Shown here piece after piece: positions 53,626-63,206 of a DNA stretch of 64,000 nt; within the stretch, counting starts at the first letter, position 1, and every line of letters starts with the position of its first letter. This DNA comes from Rhizobium etli CFN 42. GTDB taxonomy: Bacteria; Pseudomonadota; Alphaproteobacteria; Rhizobiales; Rhizobiaceae. Under the pieces are notes generated by a model, which saw only the letters and a program-made list of their open reading frames with translations, was not told where the DNA came from and did no database searches. The translations under genes and the position numbers were made by a program. Location: assembly GCF_000092045.1 (NCBI RefSeq), contig NC_007761.1, positions 1,801,001 through 1,865,000 of the forward strand, read 5' to 3'.

Positions 53626-54030
53626 CTACGATTTCGGCCGCAATGCCGTCCGCTGAGGCGAGCGGTCGCCGACGGGCCTGGGGGTCGTCAGCTGCCGTAC
53701 CGCCAGCACCGGCCGTATTTCCTTATGGAAAAAACGGAAATAGGAGGAGACCTGCGCTCGCGCGTTGGAGTTCACATCGAACTGGATCCCGATGCGCCCA
53801 TTGTGTTTCCAGCGGATGACGCCTTCGAGGAGCCCGAGGTTTTCAGCTTCGATGCGCACCTTGCTACCCGAAGCGGCGTGGAAAGGTTCCCTCGTCTCCA
53901 GGGCGGCGCCGGTCACCGACAGATTGAGAATGCGGACATCCACCTCGCTGTTCAGAAATTTGACGCTTCCGAAGACGCGGCAGTTTTTCCGGTCGGCCTT
54001 TCGCGCCGTGATTTTCAGGTTTCGGGTCAT
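53626..54030 (-). CDS. PilZ-domain protein
   Basis: 134 residues. The c-di-GMP binding motifs RxxxR (RKNCR, about 14-18) and (D/N)xSxxG (NLSVTG, about 36-41) are both present and in order. A single PilZ domain plus a basic tail. It probably acts as a c-di-GMP receptor. ATG 54030 follows GGGAGAAC. Confidence 0.85.
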   Translation of the reverse strand: MTRNLKITARKADRKNCRVFGSVKFLNSEVDVRILNLSVTGAALETREPFHAASGSKVRIEAENLGLLEGVIRWKHNGRIGIQFDVNSNARAQVSSYFRFFHKEIRPVLAVRQLTTPRPVGDRSPQRTALRPKS

Positions 54031-54174
54031 ATGTTCTCCCTTGATACAGCGAAAGAGCATAGCGGCCGAAAATTGAAATGGTTTTAGGCGCTTGGCTAAA
54101 ATTGGAGTAAAACTGGTCGTTCGCGTTAACGTACGCCGGCCAGCTATGCGGCAAAAACAATGACGCAACGCCGG

Positions 54175-55083
54175 CTAGCCGGCGTCGCGCAGGTCCAATG
54201 CGATGCGGGCTTTGGCCGCCCTTCGCCCAACGACATGCTCGCGCCAGATCGTGAAGATGCCGGCGGCGACGACGATCGCCGAGCCGACGATCGTGTTGAG
54301 GCTGAGCGTTTCGCCATAGATCGTCACGCCGATGATCGAAGCGTAAACGAGTGACAGATAGGTCAGCGGCTGAACGGCGGCGGCATCGAGACTGTCGTAG
54401 GCGCGGATCAGGAAATAGTGGCTGGAAATGCTGGTCATGCAGACCAGCGCCATCCAGCCCCAGTCGCCTGATGACATCCAGCTCCAGTAGAACGGCCCGA
54501 TCAGCGTCATCGCGACGGCGCCGACGACACCGGTATAGAAGAAGCTGGTCGTCGAAGAATCGTCGCGGCTGACGAGGCGTGTGGCGATGACGTAGAAGGC
54601 GAAATTGAAGCAGGAGGCGACGGCGAGAAGCAGCTTCACGTCGAAAAAATCCCCTTCCGGTTTCAGGATCAGCAGCACTCCGAAAAGCCCCGCGCCGATT
54701 GCCGCCCATCGCCGCCATCCGACTCGCTCGCCGAGGATCGGCATTGCCAGCAGCGCGATCAGGATCGGCGTCGCGGAAAAGATTGCTTGTGAACGGGCAA
54801 GGCCGATCACGGCAAAACAGGTGATGGCCAGAACCACCTGAACCGCAAGCAGCAGGCCGCGTGCCACCTGCAGGACGGGGCGTTTGGTGCGAGCCGTCGC
54901 CTTGAGACCGCCGCGCATCTTCGAAGCGAGAATGATTGTGAAAAGCCCGAAGGCCCAGTAGCGGATCATCGTCACGAAGATCGGCGGATAGGCGGATGCC
55001 AGGTGTTTGGAGATGGCGTCCTGCAGCGAAAAGATGGTCAGCGCCAGCAGGGCGAAAATGTAACCGTGGGTCTTCGATTTCAT
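54175..55083 (-). CDS. EamA/DMT-family transporter
   Basis: 302 residues, ten spans as two EamA repeats (for example LLALTIFSLQDAISKHLA and VQPLTYLSLVYASIIGVTIYG). Such proteins export metabolites, often amino acids. Next to an AsnC-type regulator and alanine dehydrogenase, so an amino-acid role is possible. Substrate unknown. Confidence 0.85.
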   Translation of the reverse strand: MKSKTHGYIFALLALTIFSLQDAISKHLASAYPPIFVTMIRYWAFGLFTIILASKMRGGLKATARTKRPVLQVARGLLLAVQVVLAITCFAVIGLARSQAIFSATPILIALLAMPILGERVGWRRWAAIGAGLFGVLLILKPEGDFFDVKLLLAVASCFNFAFYVIATRLVSRDDSSTTSFFYTGVVGAVAMTLIGPFYWSWMSSGDWGWMALVCMTSISSHYFLIRAYDSLDAAAVQPLTYLSLVYASIIGVTIYGETLSLNTIVGSAIVVAAGIFTIWREHVVGRRAAKARIALDLRDAG

Positions 55084-55154
55084 GACATGCCGAGAAGCGG
55101 GAGACGCCCGCGCGCGCCGAAAGTCTGGTCAGGCATTCGGAAATAAGCAAGGCC

Positions 55155-55616
55155 TCAAAGCCCCACATTCGGCCTGTCGATGATTTCTCTGAGCGCGAAA
55201 CTCGAGTTGATCTTGACCACATGGGGGAGGGCCGACAGCCAGTCGCGATGGATACGCTCATAGTCTTCGAGGTCGCGGGCGGCGACCCTGAGGATGTAGT
55301 CATATTCGCCCGACATCAGGTAGCAGACGAGCACGTTAGGGCAGAGCTTCACCGCCGACTCGAACTCCGCCAGCGTCTTGGCGAACTGGCCTGAGAGTGA
55401 AATATGCACGATGGCAATCATCTTATAGTCGAGCGCCTTGTGCGAAAGCCGCGCATGGTAGCCGTCGATGACGCCGCTTCTCTCAAGAATGTCGAGCCGG
55501 CGCGAACAGGCCGAAGGGGAAAGCCCGATCCTCTCGGCGAGCTCGGCATTGGTGATGCGGGCATTGACCTGCAAAACCTTCAGAATCGAAAGATCGATGG
55601 TATCGAGATCAGCCAT
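55155..55616 (-). CDS. AsnC/Lrp-family regulator (AldR-like)
   Basis: 153 residues. HTH RITNAELAERIGLSPSACSRRLDIL; RAM domain YLMSGEYDYILRVAARDLEDYERIH. The ATG at 55616 is preferred over an upstream one at 55652. Divergent from ald, so it is very likely its alanine-responsive activator. Confidence 0.92.
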   Translation of the reverse strand: MADLDTIDLSILKVLQVNARITNAELAERIGLSPSACSRRLDILERSGVIDGYHARLSHKALDYKMIAIVHISLSGQFAKTLAEFESAVKLCPNVLVCYLMSGEYDYILRVAARDLEDYERIHRDWLSALPHVVKINSSFALREIIDRPNVGL

Positions 55617-55670
55617 TCGAACAACCTTCGAAAAAAATAATAGGTAACGCAATAATCACCGAAAAATGAC

Positions 55671-55695
55671 GTTTGTGCAAACCGTGTTTGCAAGG
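55671..55695. promoter_or_regulatory. AldR-type operator candidate
   Basis: GTTTGTGCAAAC (55671-55682), a near-palindrome, followed 3 bases later by GTTTGCAAGG, a second half-type copy. It sits in the spacer between the regulator and ald. Confidence 0.5.
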
Positions 55696-55772
55696 ACATT
55701 TCGCAGCCTTGATGATTGGATCGGTCGCAGAGGAGATCCGCGACCGCGGAGACAAAATGAGAGGAACGCGAA

Positions 55773-56891
55773 ATGCGTGTCGGTTGTCCGAAGGAAATCA
55801 AGAATCATGAATATCGGGTCGGCCTGACGCCTGCTTCGGTGCGCGAATATGTGGCGCACGGCCACGAGGTCTGGGTCGAGACCAAGGCGGGCGCCGGTAT
55901 CGGTGCCGATGATGCCGCCTACGCTGCGGCTGGCGCGAAGATCGCCGCCTCCGCGAAGGATATTTTCGAAAAGTGTGACATGATCGTCAAAGTCAAGGAG
56001 CCGCAGCCCTCCGAATGGGCGCAGCTTCGCGACGGTCAGCTGCTCTACACCTATCTGCATCTGGCGCCCGATCCCGATCAGACCAAGGGTCTTCTCGCCT
56101 CCGGCGTCACCGCAATCGCCTATGAGACGGTGACCGACGAGCGCGGCGGCCTGCCGCTGCTGGCGCCGATGTCCGAGGTCGCCGGGCGCCTGTCTATCCA
56201 GGCCGGAGCGACAGCCCTGCAGAAGGCCAATGGCGGTGTCGGTGTCTTGCTTGGCGGCGTGCCCGGCGTACTGCCGGCCAAAGTCGCCGTCATCGGCGGC
56301 GGCGTCGTCGGCCTGCATGCCGCCAGAATGGCCGCCGGACTTGGCGCCGATGTCAGCATCCTCGACAAATCCCTGCCGCGCCTGCGTCAACTCGACGACA
56401 TTTTCGCTGGCCGTGTCCACACCCGTTATTCCAGCATTCAGGCGCTGGAGGAGGAGGTCTTCTCGGCCGACCTCATCATCGGCGCCGTGTTGATCCCGGG
56501 TGCGGCCGCTCCGAAGCTCGTTACCCGCGAAATGCTGTCCGGCATGAAGAAGGGCGCCGTCATCGTCGACGTCGCCATCGACCAGGGCGGCTGCTTCGAA
56601 ACATCGCATGCGACGACGCATTCCGATCCGACTTATGAGGTGGACGGCGTCGTACATTATTGTGTCGCCAATATGCCCGGCGCGGTACCGGTCACGTCGG
56701 CGCATGCGCTGAACAACGCCACGCTGGTCCATGGGCTTGCGCTTGCCGACCGCGGCCTGCGCGCCATCGCGGAAGACAAGCATTTGAGGAACGGCCTCAA
56801 CGTGCACAAGGGCCGGATAACCAACAAGCCGGTCGCTGAGGCGCTCGGCTACGAGGCCTTCGCGCCGGAGAGCGTGCTGAACGTAGCGTAA
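55773..56891 (+). CDS. ald: Alanine dehydrogenase
   Basis: 372 residues. [20 protein letters not shown] start (substrate Arg and Lys), NAD motif [20 protein letters not shown] (about 170-189), [13 protein letters not shown]. It interconverts alanine and pyruvate plus ammonia. GAGG precedes the ATG. In rhizobia it is active in bacteroids and free-living cells for nitrogen and carbon balance. Confidence 0.96.
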   Translation: MRVGCPKEIKNHEYRVGLTPASVREYVAHGHEVWVETKAGAGIGADDAAYAAAGAKIAASAKDIFEKCDMIVKVKEPQPSEWAQLRDGQLLYTYLHLAPDPDQTKGLLASGVTAIAYETVTDERGGLPLLAPMSEVAGRLSIQAGATALQKANGGVGVLLGGVPGVLPAKVAVIGGGVVGLHAARMAAGLGADVSILDKSLPRLRQLDDIFAGRVHTRYSSIQALEEEVFSADLIIGAVLIPGAAAPKLVTREMLSGMKKGAVIVDVAIDQGGCFETSHATTHSDPTYEVDGVVHYCVANMPGAVPVTSAHALNNATLVHGLALADRGLRAIAEDKHLRNGLNVHKGRITNKPVAEALGYEAFAPESVLNVA

Positions 56892-56907
56892 GCTTCGTGA
56901 CTCAACG

Positions 56908-57417
56908 TCAAGCGAAGGCGCCGGTCTCTGTCAGAGCCGGCGCCTTTATCTTGTCGATCCGGCACTGGAAGCAGTTGTTGCGCGCCGAGCGCACATGCAC
57001 ATAGGCAACGTCCGGCCGTGCCAATAGCCTCTCGCCATAGGTCGCGATCTCGCCGATCACGGTCACCGCACCGGTGCCATAGACGATGCGGTTGTCTTCA
57101 TTATAGCCGCGGAGAATGAAGTCCGGGCTCGTCATCAACACCGGCGGCAGGATCTCCTCGGCAGCATAGCGCTTGCAAGGTCTCTTGTGCAGAAAGATCG
57201 GGCCGGTTTCGGCATAGGGCTGCAACGCCGGGAATGGTCGGTAAGCGAAAACCAGCAGTTCCTCGCCCTCATCGATATTCTCAAGGCAGTGGCGGCAAGG
57301 ATGACCCGGACCGTCGGAAACCATCGTATCTGGCAGTCTGTCGTAAGCATCGCAGCCGCCTTTCCAAAGATGCTCGGCGTCGATGGTCGGCATGGCGGTA
57401 AAACGAATGGCGGTCAT
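56908..57417 (-). CDS. DUF1203-family protein
   Basis: 169 residues. Cys/His motif GHPCRHCLENIDEGEELLVFAYRPF and a C-terminal YVHVRSARNNCFQCRI are the DUF1203 pattern; the Cys residues could bind metal. ATG 57417 follows AAGGAGA. Function unknown. Confidence 0.8.
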   Translation of the reverse strand: MTAIRFTAMPTIDAEHLWKGGCDAYDRLPDTMVSDGPGHPCRHCLENIDEGEELLVFAYRPFPALQPYAETGPIFLHKRPCKRYAAEEILPPVLMTSPDFILRGYNEDNRIVYGTGAVTVIGEIATYGERLLARPDVAYVHVRSARNNCFQCRIDKIKAPALTETGAFA

Positions 57418-57679
57418 GGCAAATCTCCTTGGTGATTGCCGTGAAACTGCGCTTGAGTCATCGCCCAAGCCACCCGTTTCTTGCGCATGCAGTTGCTTGT
57501 CGAGATCACCGCTCGAACGCAGTTTCCCGACGCAGGGCATGGCAATTTCTCAACGGCCGGAGGAAAATTGCCACCTTGCGTGCTCATTCCTGTCCGTCTT
57601 ACTTCATTCGCAGCGCAGACGCGCCGTGGCTGGATTCCTGTGACAGGCACAGGAATTAGGGCGGTGGGTAACCAAACCG

Positions 57680-58240
57680 TCAGCCCTTTCTTGCAAGCTC
57701 CAGAAGCTCCTTGTCACTTAGCGGCCGCACAATGCCGGTGCCGGTCGAGACAGGAGAGAAGCCGTACATCTGATAGAGCTGCAGTGCGCGCGGATGGTCG
57801 AGATTATTGGTGGTCGTGGTGACGCGCTTCGGGTCGAGCGCCCAGATGGCATAGAGCGCCTGCAGCAGAAACCATTTGCCGATGCCAAGCCCGAGCGCAT
57901 GTTCGATCAGGCCGAAATGGCTGAGTTCGATCGTCTCCTCGTCCTCGCAGAAATATTCGTAGAAGCCGGCCGGTGCGCCGTTCACGTAGAGGACGCTGAT
58001 ATTGTTGCGTTTGTCGTTCAGCATTTCTGACAGTTGCTCGTCGCTCATGCGCAGCCGGTCCACCCACTGCCAGCGCGCGCCCACCTGTCGGTAGAGATAG
58101 CGGTAGAAGGGCAGCGGTATGCCAGGGGCGCGCATGATCGCCGTCTGTATGTTGACGGGCACCGGCATGCTGGCCTTCGGCGGCGCCGTCATTTCAAGAC
58201 GGGTGATATGCGCTTTGAGAGAAGCGGGCGTCTTTCCCAT
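57680..58240 (-). CDS. GNAT-family acetyltransferase
   Basis: 186 residues. Acetyl-CoA site HALGLGIGKWFLLQALYAIW (R/Q-x-x-G-x-G/A-like) and C-terminal DHPRALQLYQMYGFSPV. It acetylates an unknown amine. Last gene of the cysK-alaX-sseA unit, 5 bases after sseA. Confidence 0.85.
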   Translation of the reverse strand: MGKTPASLKAHITRLEMTAPPKASMPVPVNIQTAIMRAPGIPLPFYRYLYRQVGARWQWVDRLRMSDEQLSEMLNDKRNNISVLYVNGAPAGFYEYFCEDEETIELSHFGLIEHALGLGIGKWFLLQALYAIWALDPKRVTTTTNNLDHPRALQLYQMYGFSPVSTGTGIVRPLSDKELLELARKG

Positions 58241-58245
58241 GGCGG

Positions 58246-59115
58246 TCAGGCTTTGACCGGCGTCGGCGGACCGGTGACAACAGGCGTATCGTCACGGCTG
58301 CCCCATTCGCTCCATGAACCGTCATAAAGCTTGTTGTCGTGATGGCCGAGGGATTCCAGCGCCAGCGTGATGATCGCGGCCGTGATTCCCGATCCGCAGG
58401 AGGTGACGACCGGCTTGGAGAGATCGATCCCGGCCTCTTCGATCGTCTGCCTGAGTTCGGGCAGCGACTTGAACCGACCCTGGTTGGCGAAGACACCGGA
58501 GGGCAGGCTTCGGGCGCCGGGCATATGGCCGGAGCGCATGCCGGCACGAGGCTCGGGTTCGGTAGCGGCGAAGCGGCCGGCGCTGCGGGCGTCGGCGATC
58601 TGCATCGCGCCGCTCGAGACAATGTCGCGCATGGTATCCAGCGTCACGACGCGGCTTTCGTCGAAGTCAGGCGTAAATGTCGCCGGCGCGTAGTTGGGGG
58701 CCGCTGTTTCGAGCGGACGGCTCTCTGCCTTCCAGCCGTCGAGACCGCCGTCGAGGACGTAGACGTTCTTGGCCCCCATCACCCGGAACAGCCACCAGAC
58801 GCGAGGCGAGGCAAACAGGCCTATACCGTCATAGACGACGATGCGATCGTTCTCGCTGATGCCGAGCTTGCCGACTTCGGCGGCGAAGTAATCGGGCGAG
58901 GGGATAGTGTGCGGCAGCGCCGTCGAGTGGTCGGCGATCTTGTCCTGATCGAAGCGGATGGCCCCGGGGATATGGCCGGCCGCATATTCGGCATCGGCGT
59001 CACGCTTCTGCGCCGGCAGGTAGAAGGAGGCGTCCAGCACGCGCAGGTCCGGCTTGCCGAGCTCGGCCCGCAGCCATTCGGCCGAAACGACGAAGCGGCT
59101 CTTGCTCTCAGTCAT
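58246..59115 (-). CDS. sseA: 3-mercaptopyruvate/thiosulfate sulfurtransferase
   Basis: 289 residues, two rhodanese domains; the active loop is in the second, CGSGITA (the CG[S/T]G[V/I]T pattern of mercaptopyruvate sulfurtransferases). It moves sulfur from 3-mercaptopyruvate to thiol acceptors. It overlaps the end of the AlaX gene by 8 bases. Confidence 0.9.
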   Translation of the reverse strand: MTESKSRFVVSAEWLRAELGKPDLRVLDASFYLPAQKRDADAEYAAGHIPGAIRFDQDKIADHSTALPHTIPSPDYFAAEVGKLGISENDRIVVYDGIGLFASPRVWWLFRVMGAKNVYVLDGGLDGWKAESRPLETAAPNYAPATFTPDFDESRVVTLDTMRDIVSSGAMQIADARSAGRFAATEPEPRAGMRSGHMPGARSLPSGVFANQGRFKSLPELRQTIEEAGIDLSKPVVTSCGSGITAAIITLALESLGHHDNKLYDGSWSEWGSRDDTPVVTGPPTPVKA

Positions 59116-59869
59116 TATGGTCTCCCCTTTGTCGGGCTTCTTCGCCGGGCGTGCCGAAGCGGATGCGGAAGCGCCGGTTCTCCTTGCCCTTCTTTTCGAT
59201 CTTGGCGATATGGATCTGACCGACTTCCTGCGTCTCCGAGACATGTGTGCCGCCGCAGGGCTGGCTGTCAATCGAGGAGTTCTCGCCGATACAGACGAGG
59301 CTGACCCGACCGAGCCCCACCGGCGGGCGCACGTTCTTCGACTTGACGATATCAGGATTTGCCGCAAGCTCGTCGTCGGTGATCCATTGCTGATAGACCG
59401 GGTGGTTCTGGCCGACCAGTTCCATCAGCTTGGCCGTGACCTCGTCCTTGTCGATCGTCTCGCTCATGTCGAAGTCGACGCGGCTTTCTTCCTCGCCGAC
59501 CGCCGCCCCGGTGATTGGATAGGAACAGATGACCGACAGCAGGTGGCAGGCCGTGTGCATACGCATCAGCCGGTAGCGGCGCGGCCAGTCGACATGCAGC
59601 ACCAGCGTCTCGCCAACCTCCGGCCGCGGCTCGTTTTCGAGCGGCACGTGGATGATGACATCCTTGCCGGCGCCGTGTTTCGTCTGGCCGAGTGCTATCT
59701 TGGTGCCGTCGGCGCGTTCAAGCTGGCCGGTGTCACCGGGCTGGCCACCCGATGTGGCATAAAAGCAGGTCTGGTTGAGCTCGATGCCCCCGTCGTCGTG
59801 AACGGCAGTGACGACCGCCTCGCACGTGGAGAGATAGAAGTCGTCGCGATAGAGGGCATTGACGCGCAT
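59108..59869 (-). CDS. AlaX-type alanyl-tRNA editing protein
   Basis: 253 residues. The zinc/editing motif HxxxH is RMHTACHLLSVI (about 97-108), with CGGTHVSETQ further on. It hydrolyses Ser- or Gly-mischarged tRNA-Ala in trans. It overlaps sseA by 8 bases and follows cysK by 6 bases. Confidence 0.88.
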   Translation of the reverse strand: MRVNALYRDDFYLSTCEAVVTAVHDDGGIELNQTCFYATSGGQPGDTGQLERADGTKIALGQTKHGAGKDVIIHVPLENEPRPEVGETLVLHVDWPRRYRLMRMHTACHLLSVICSYPITGAAVGEEESRVDFDMSETIDKDEVTAKLMELVGQNHPVYQQWITDDELAANPDIVKSKNVRPPVGLGRVSLVCIGENSSIDSQPCGGTHVSETQEVGQIHIAKIEKKGKENRRFRIRFGTPGEEARQRGDHND

Positions 59870-59875
59870 GAGGTC

Positions 59876-60913
59876 TCACACGGGCTCGTAGGGAACGTCT
59901 ATGTCGGACGAACCAATCATCCAGCCCGGAACGGGCAGTCCCTTCGACCGCAGAAAATCCGGATTGAAGAGCTTCGATTGGTAGCGGTTGCCGTAGTCGC
60001 AGAGGATTGTCACCACCGTGTGACCAGGCCCGAGATCCCGCGCGAGATTAACCGCGCCGGCAATGTTGATCGCTGTCGAGCCGCCGAGGCACAGCCCCTC
60101 GTTTTCGACGAGGTCGAAAAGATAAGGAAGAGCTTCGGCATCGGAAATTCGATAGGCATAATCGGGCGTGAAACCCTCGAGATTGGCAGTGATGCGACCC
60201 TGGCCGATGCCTTCGGTGATCGAGGATCCCTCGGATTTCAGTGCACCGTTCTGATAGAACTCATAGAGCGCGGCGCCGTCGGGATCGGCAATGCCGATCT
60301 TGACGTCCGGCTTGAAGGCCTTGAGGCCGGCCGCCACACCCGCCAGCGTGCCGCCGGAGCCGACGGAGCAGATAAAGCCGTCGATCTTGCCGGCGGTATC
60401 GTTCCAGATTTCCGGCGCCGTCGTTTCGATATGCGCCTGGCGGTTGGCGACATTGTCGAACTGATTTGCCCAAATCGCCCCGTTCGGTTCGCTCTTCGCC
60501 ATTTGTTCGGCAAGACGCCCGGACACTTTCACATAGTTGTTCGGGTTCTTGTAGGGAACGGCCGGCACTTCGACGAGTTCGGCGCCGAGCAGTTTCAGCG
60601 CGTCCTTCTTTTCCTGGCTCTGCGTTTCCGGGATGACGATAACGGTGCGGTAGCCGAGCGCCTTGGCGACCAGCGTCAGGCCGATGCCGGTATTGCCGGC
60701 CGTGCCTTCGACGATGACGCCGCCGGGCCGAAGCAGCCCCTTCCGCTCGGCGTCGCGAATGATGTAGAGGGCGGCACGGTCCTTGACCGACTGGCCGGGG
60801 TTCAGGAACTCCGCCTTGCCGAGGATGGTGCAGCCGGTTGCCGCCGAGGCGCCCTTGAGTTTGATCAGGGGCGTATTGCCGATGGCTTCGAGGACGGAGG
60901 GATGGAAGGTCAT
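59876..60913 (-). CDS. cysK: Cysteine synthase A
   Basis: 345 residues. PLP Lys in NPGQSVKDRAA (about 39-49), substrate loop EGTAGNTGIG (about 69-78; Ala replaces the usual Ser of SGNTG), and the phosphate-binding SVGSGGTLAGV. It makes cysteine from O-acetylserine and sulfide. First gene of the operon with alaX, sseA and GNAT. Confidence 0.9.
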   Translation of the reverse strand: MTFHPSVLEAIGNTPLIKLKGASAATGCTILGKAEFLNPGQSVKDRAALYIIRDAERKGLLRPGGVIVEGTAGNTGIGLTLVAKALGYRTVIVIPETQSQEKKDALKLLGAELVEVPAVPYKNPNNYVKVSGRLAEQMAKSEPNGAIWANQFDNVANRQAHIETTAPEIWNDTAGKIDGFICSVGSGGTLAGVAAGLKAFKPDVKIGIADPDGAALYEFYQNGALKSEGSSITEGIGQGRITANLEGFTPDYAYRISDAEALPYLFDLVENEGLCLGGSTAINIAGAVNLARDLGPGHTVVTILCDYGNRYQSKLFNPDFLRSKGLPVPGWMIGSSDIDVPYEPV

Positions 60914-61136
60914 GGAATCTGCCTCTTTCGAACTCTTACTTTAAGAACGGTCTTTTCCCTTCACAAGGCTGGGTTGGCAAGAAATGCTATTCCATGCCTC
61001 TGTCGGCCACGACAAAATTTCGCTTTCCCTGCCCGAAAAGGCCCGTCACCCGCCATCCTGCGGTTGCGCGATGATCCGAAGATTGACTTTACCCGTACCG
61101 ATGACGACAAAGCGAAACGGAAACCGGGCAGCGGGC

Positions 61137-61796
61137 ATGGCCGAAAGCGACATGGTTCACGAGCAGATCGACGCGATCGACGCATTGATAGCGCATTATG
61201 TCGCCGGCTCCTTGCCCGAGCCGGCGCGTGTGCTCATACGCTCCCATCTCGAATTGAAGCCGGACAATCACCGCCTGGTGAACACCCTCGAGCTGTTGGC
61301 GGGAGGGGCGCTGGAAAACACGCCGGAAGCCGCCATTGCCGACCGCAGGCAGCGCCTTGCGGCAATCTTCTCCTCCACTTCTCCCGATTCTGGGCCGCAG
61401 GCCGCCAAGAGACCCAAAACCGCCCTGTTTCCCCGGGCATTGCGCGCTCTTGTCGGCTTCGAGGTCGCGGACGTCCCCTGGCGCAAGCGGCTGCCCGGCC
61501 TTAAGGAATATTCGCTCGACATGGACGGCTGCGAGGTCCGTCTGATGTGGATCCGCCCTGGCCGCGCCTTGCCGGCGCACACTCATAAAGGCGTGGAACT
61601 GATCCTCGTTCTAGATGGGGCTTTCAACGATGAGCGCGGCCATTTCGGCCCCGGCGACATCTCGATTGCCGACGAAACTGTCGATCACCGGCCGGTTGCA
61701 GAAATGGACAGGCCCTGCATTGCCTTCGCGGTGTCCGACGGACCGATCCGGCTGACCGGGTCCTTTCGTCAGATAATCGGCGACCTGATCGGCTGA
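61137..61796 (+). CDS. ChrR-like anti-sigma factor / cupin protein
   Basis: 219 residues. The C-terminal cupin has the metal motif PAHTHKGVELILVLDG and DHRP. The N-terminal half matches the anti-sigma region of ChrR in pattern, but the Cys pair that binds zinc in ChrR is absent here. There is no ECF sigma gene beside it. The ATG at 61101 is an alternative start. Perhaps an oxidative-stress sensor that has lost its classical zinc switch. Confidence 0.65.
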   Translation: MAESDMVHEQIDAIDALIAHYVAGSLPEPARVLIRSHLELKPDNHRLVNTLELLAGGALENTPEAAIADRRQRLAAIFSSTSPDSGPQAAKRPKTALFPRALRALVGFEVADVPWRKRLPGLKEYSLDMDGCEVRLMWIRPGRALPAHTHKGVELILVLDGAFNDERGHFGPGDISIADETVDHRPVAEMDRPCIAFAVSDGPIRLTGSFRQIIGDLIG

Positions 61797-61895
61797 AAGC
61801 AGCCACAATGGTGTGATAAAGCCGTAAATCCGGAAGGCGCAAAGAACTTCCGGACCTGTTTTCGTGCTGGTCAGGCAGAGCCGGAGGTGCATGTG

Positions 61896-62720
61896 ATGCG
61901 TGATTTCATCGCCCGTCCCGAACATGGAATCGTGTGGATATCAGGCGCGAGCTCGGGTATCGGCCGGGCGCTTGCGCTGAAGCTTGCCGGCGAAGGATAC
62001 AAGGTCGCCGTCACCGCGAAAAGCCACGAAAGGCTGGTCGATCTACAGGCCGAAGCCAGCGGCCTCTCCGGCAACATTATCGTCCTCGACGGTGATGTCA
62101 CCGATGCCGAGGACATGGAACATGTCCTGGCCTCCATTGAATATGAGCATGGCACGCTGGCCATGGCGATCCTCAATGCCGGTGTCTACCTGCCGATCCA
62201 CGCCGAGAATCTGAACCGCGCCGATTTTGAAAAGAGCTTTGCCGTCAATCTTTCCGGTGTCGTCAACTGTCTGGTGCCGGCGATCCGCCACATGAAGGCG
62301 AAAGGGCAGGGACAGATTGCCATCGTCTCTTCCGTCACCGGCTATGGCGGCCTGCCGAACGGGGCTGCCTATGGCGCCACCAAGGCGGCGTTGATCAACA
62401 TGGCCGAAAGCCTGAAATTCGATCTCGACAAGATGGGCATCCGCATACAGCTCATCAGCCCAGGCTTCGTTGACACGCCGACGATGGGCAAGAGCGCCTT
62501 TCTCATGCCGGCGCTCGTGTCGCCCGAGGAGGCTGCCCGCCAGATTGCCGCCGGACTGAAATCGCAGGCTTTCGAGATCGCTTTCCCCAGACGCTTCACC
62601 ACGATGCTGAAGCTGGCGCGTCTGCTCCCCTACGGCGCTTATTTCCCACTGATGAACCATCTGACTGGCTGGCCGCCGCTGGATGATCACCACCCGGTGA
62701 TGCCGCACCCTGCGGAATGA
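61896..62720 (+). CDS. Short-chain dehydrogenase
   Basis: 274 residues. NAD(P) motif SGASSGIGRALALKL, catalytic Ser-Ser and YGATK. GGAGG lies 8 bases before the ATG at 61896; a GTG at 61887 overlaps the ribosome site. The C-terminal hydrophobic part (LLPYGAYFPLMNHL) suggests lipid or membrane association. It is followed by a terminator. Confidence 0.88.
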   Translation: MRDFIARPEHGIVWISGASSGIGRALALKLAGEGYKVAVTAKSHERLVDLQAEASGLSGNIIVLDGDVTDAEDMEHVLASIEYEHGTLAMAILNAGVYLPIHAENLNRADFEKSFAVNLSGVVNCLVPAIRHMKAKGQGQIAIVSSVTGYGGLPNGAAYGATKAALINMAESLKFDLDKMGIRIQLISPGFVDTPTMGKSAFLMPALVSPEEAARQIAAGLKSQAFEIAFPRRFTTMLKLARLLPYGAYFPLMNHLTGWPPLDDHHPVMPHPAE

Positions 62721-62802
62721 TCAACGGTGCGGGACGACGGGTGGTCGGAACGCGCGGATCGAAAAAGTCGTATGCGGAGGGAGTCTTTATCTGCCGTGAC
62801 AT

Positions 62803-62830
62803 GAAAAGGCCGGCATAAACCGGCCTTTTC
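62803..62830. terminator. Bidirectional terminator
   Basis: GAAAAGGCCGG / CCGGCCTTTTC, an 11-bp perfect stem with loop CATAAA, giving a T run on both strands. It lies between the convergent SDR gene and the small secreted protein gene. Confidence 0.85.
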
Positions 62831-62879
62831 AGAGGGGGTGCACTTTTGCGCGACATGTTTCAAAGCGGGCGATTGCCTG

Positions 62880-63206
62880 TCAGTTGTCGTATTCGCGGCA
62901 GGCTTCGCTAATCGATGCGCCGCTCTGACCGCCGCGCGTATCGACACCAGTCCCCTGCTGCGGCATTGCGGCGCATTCCATCGCCTGCGGCGGTCGGATG
63001 CTCTGGGTCGTGGTTGGATCGACGGGCGCGACCTGGACGGGGTGCATGCCATTGTCGCTGTTGGTGTAATCGGACGAATAGTTACCCGAACTCGGATCGG
63101 TCGAGCCACCATTCGTTGGTCCAATGGGATCCGGATTCGACTGGGCAAAGGCTGACGACGCCATGCCGATCGCGAGCAGCGAAGCGGCAATAAGGGATTT
63201 GGTCAT
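62880..63206 (-). CDS. Small secreted protein, unknown function
   Basis: 108 residues. Signal peptide MTKSLIAASLLAIGMASSAFAQ, then a Pro/Ser/Thr-rich disordered stretch and a Cys at each end of the last 30 residues (ECAAMPQ, ACREYDN). AAAGGAGG precedes the ATG. Its promoter is EcfG-like, so it is probably a general stress gene. Confidence 0.7.
   Translation of the reverse strand: MTKSLIAASLLAIGMASSAFAQSNPDPIGPTNGGSTDPSSGNYSSDYTNSDNGMHPVQVAPVDPTTTQSIRPPQAMECAAMPQQGTGVDTRGGQSGASISEACREYDN

Noticed and set aside
59054..61504. 816-codon plus-strand open frame across sseA, alaX and cysK
   Set aside because: Antisense to three well-supported enzymes; its own translation has no domain.
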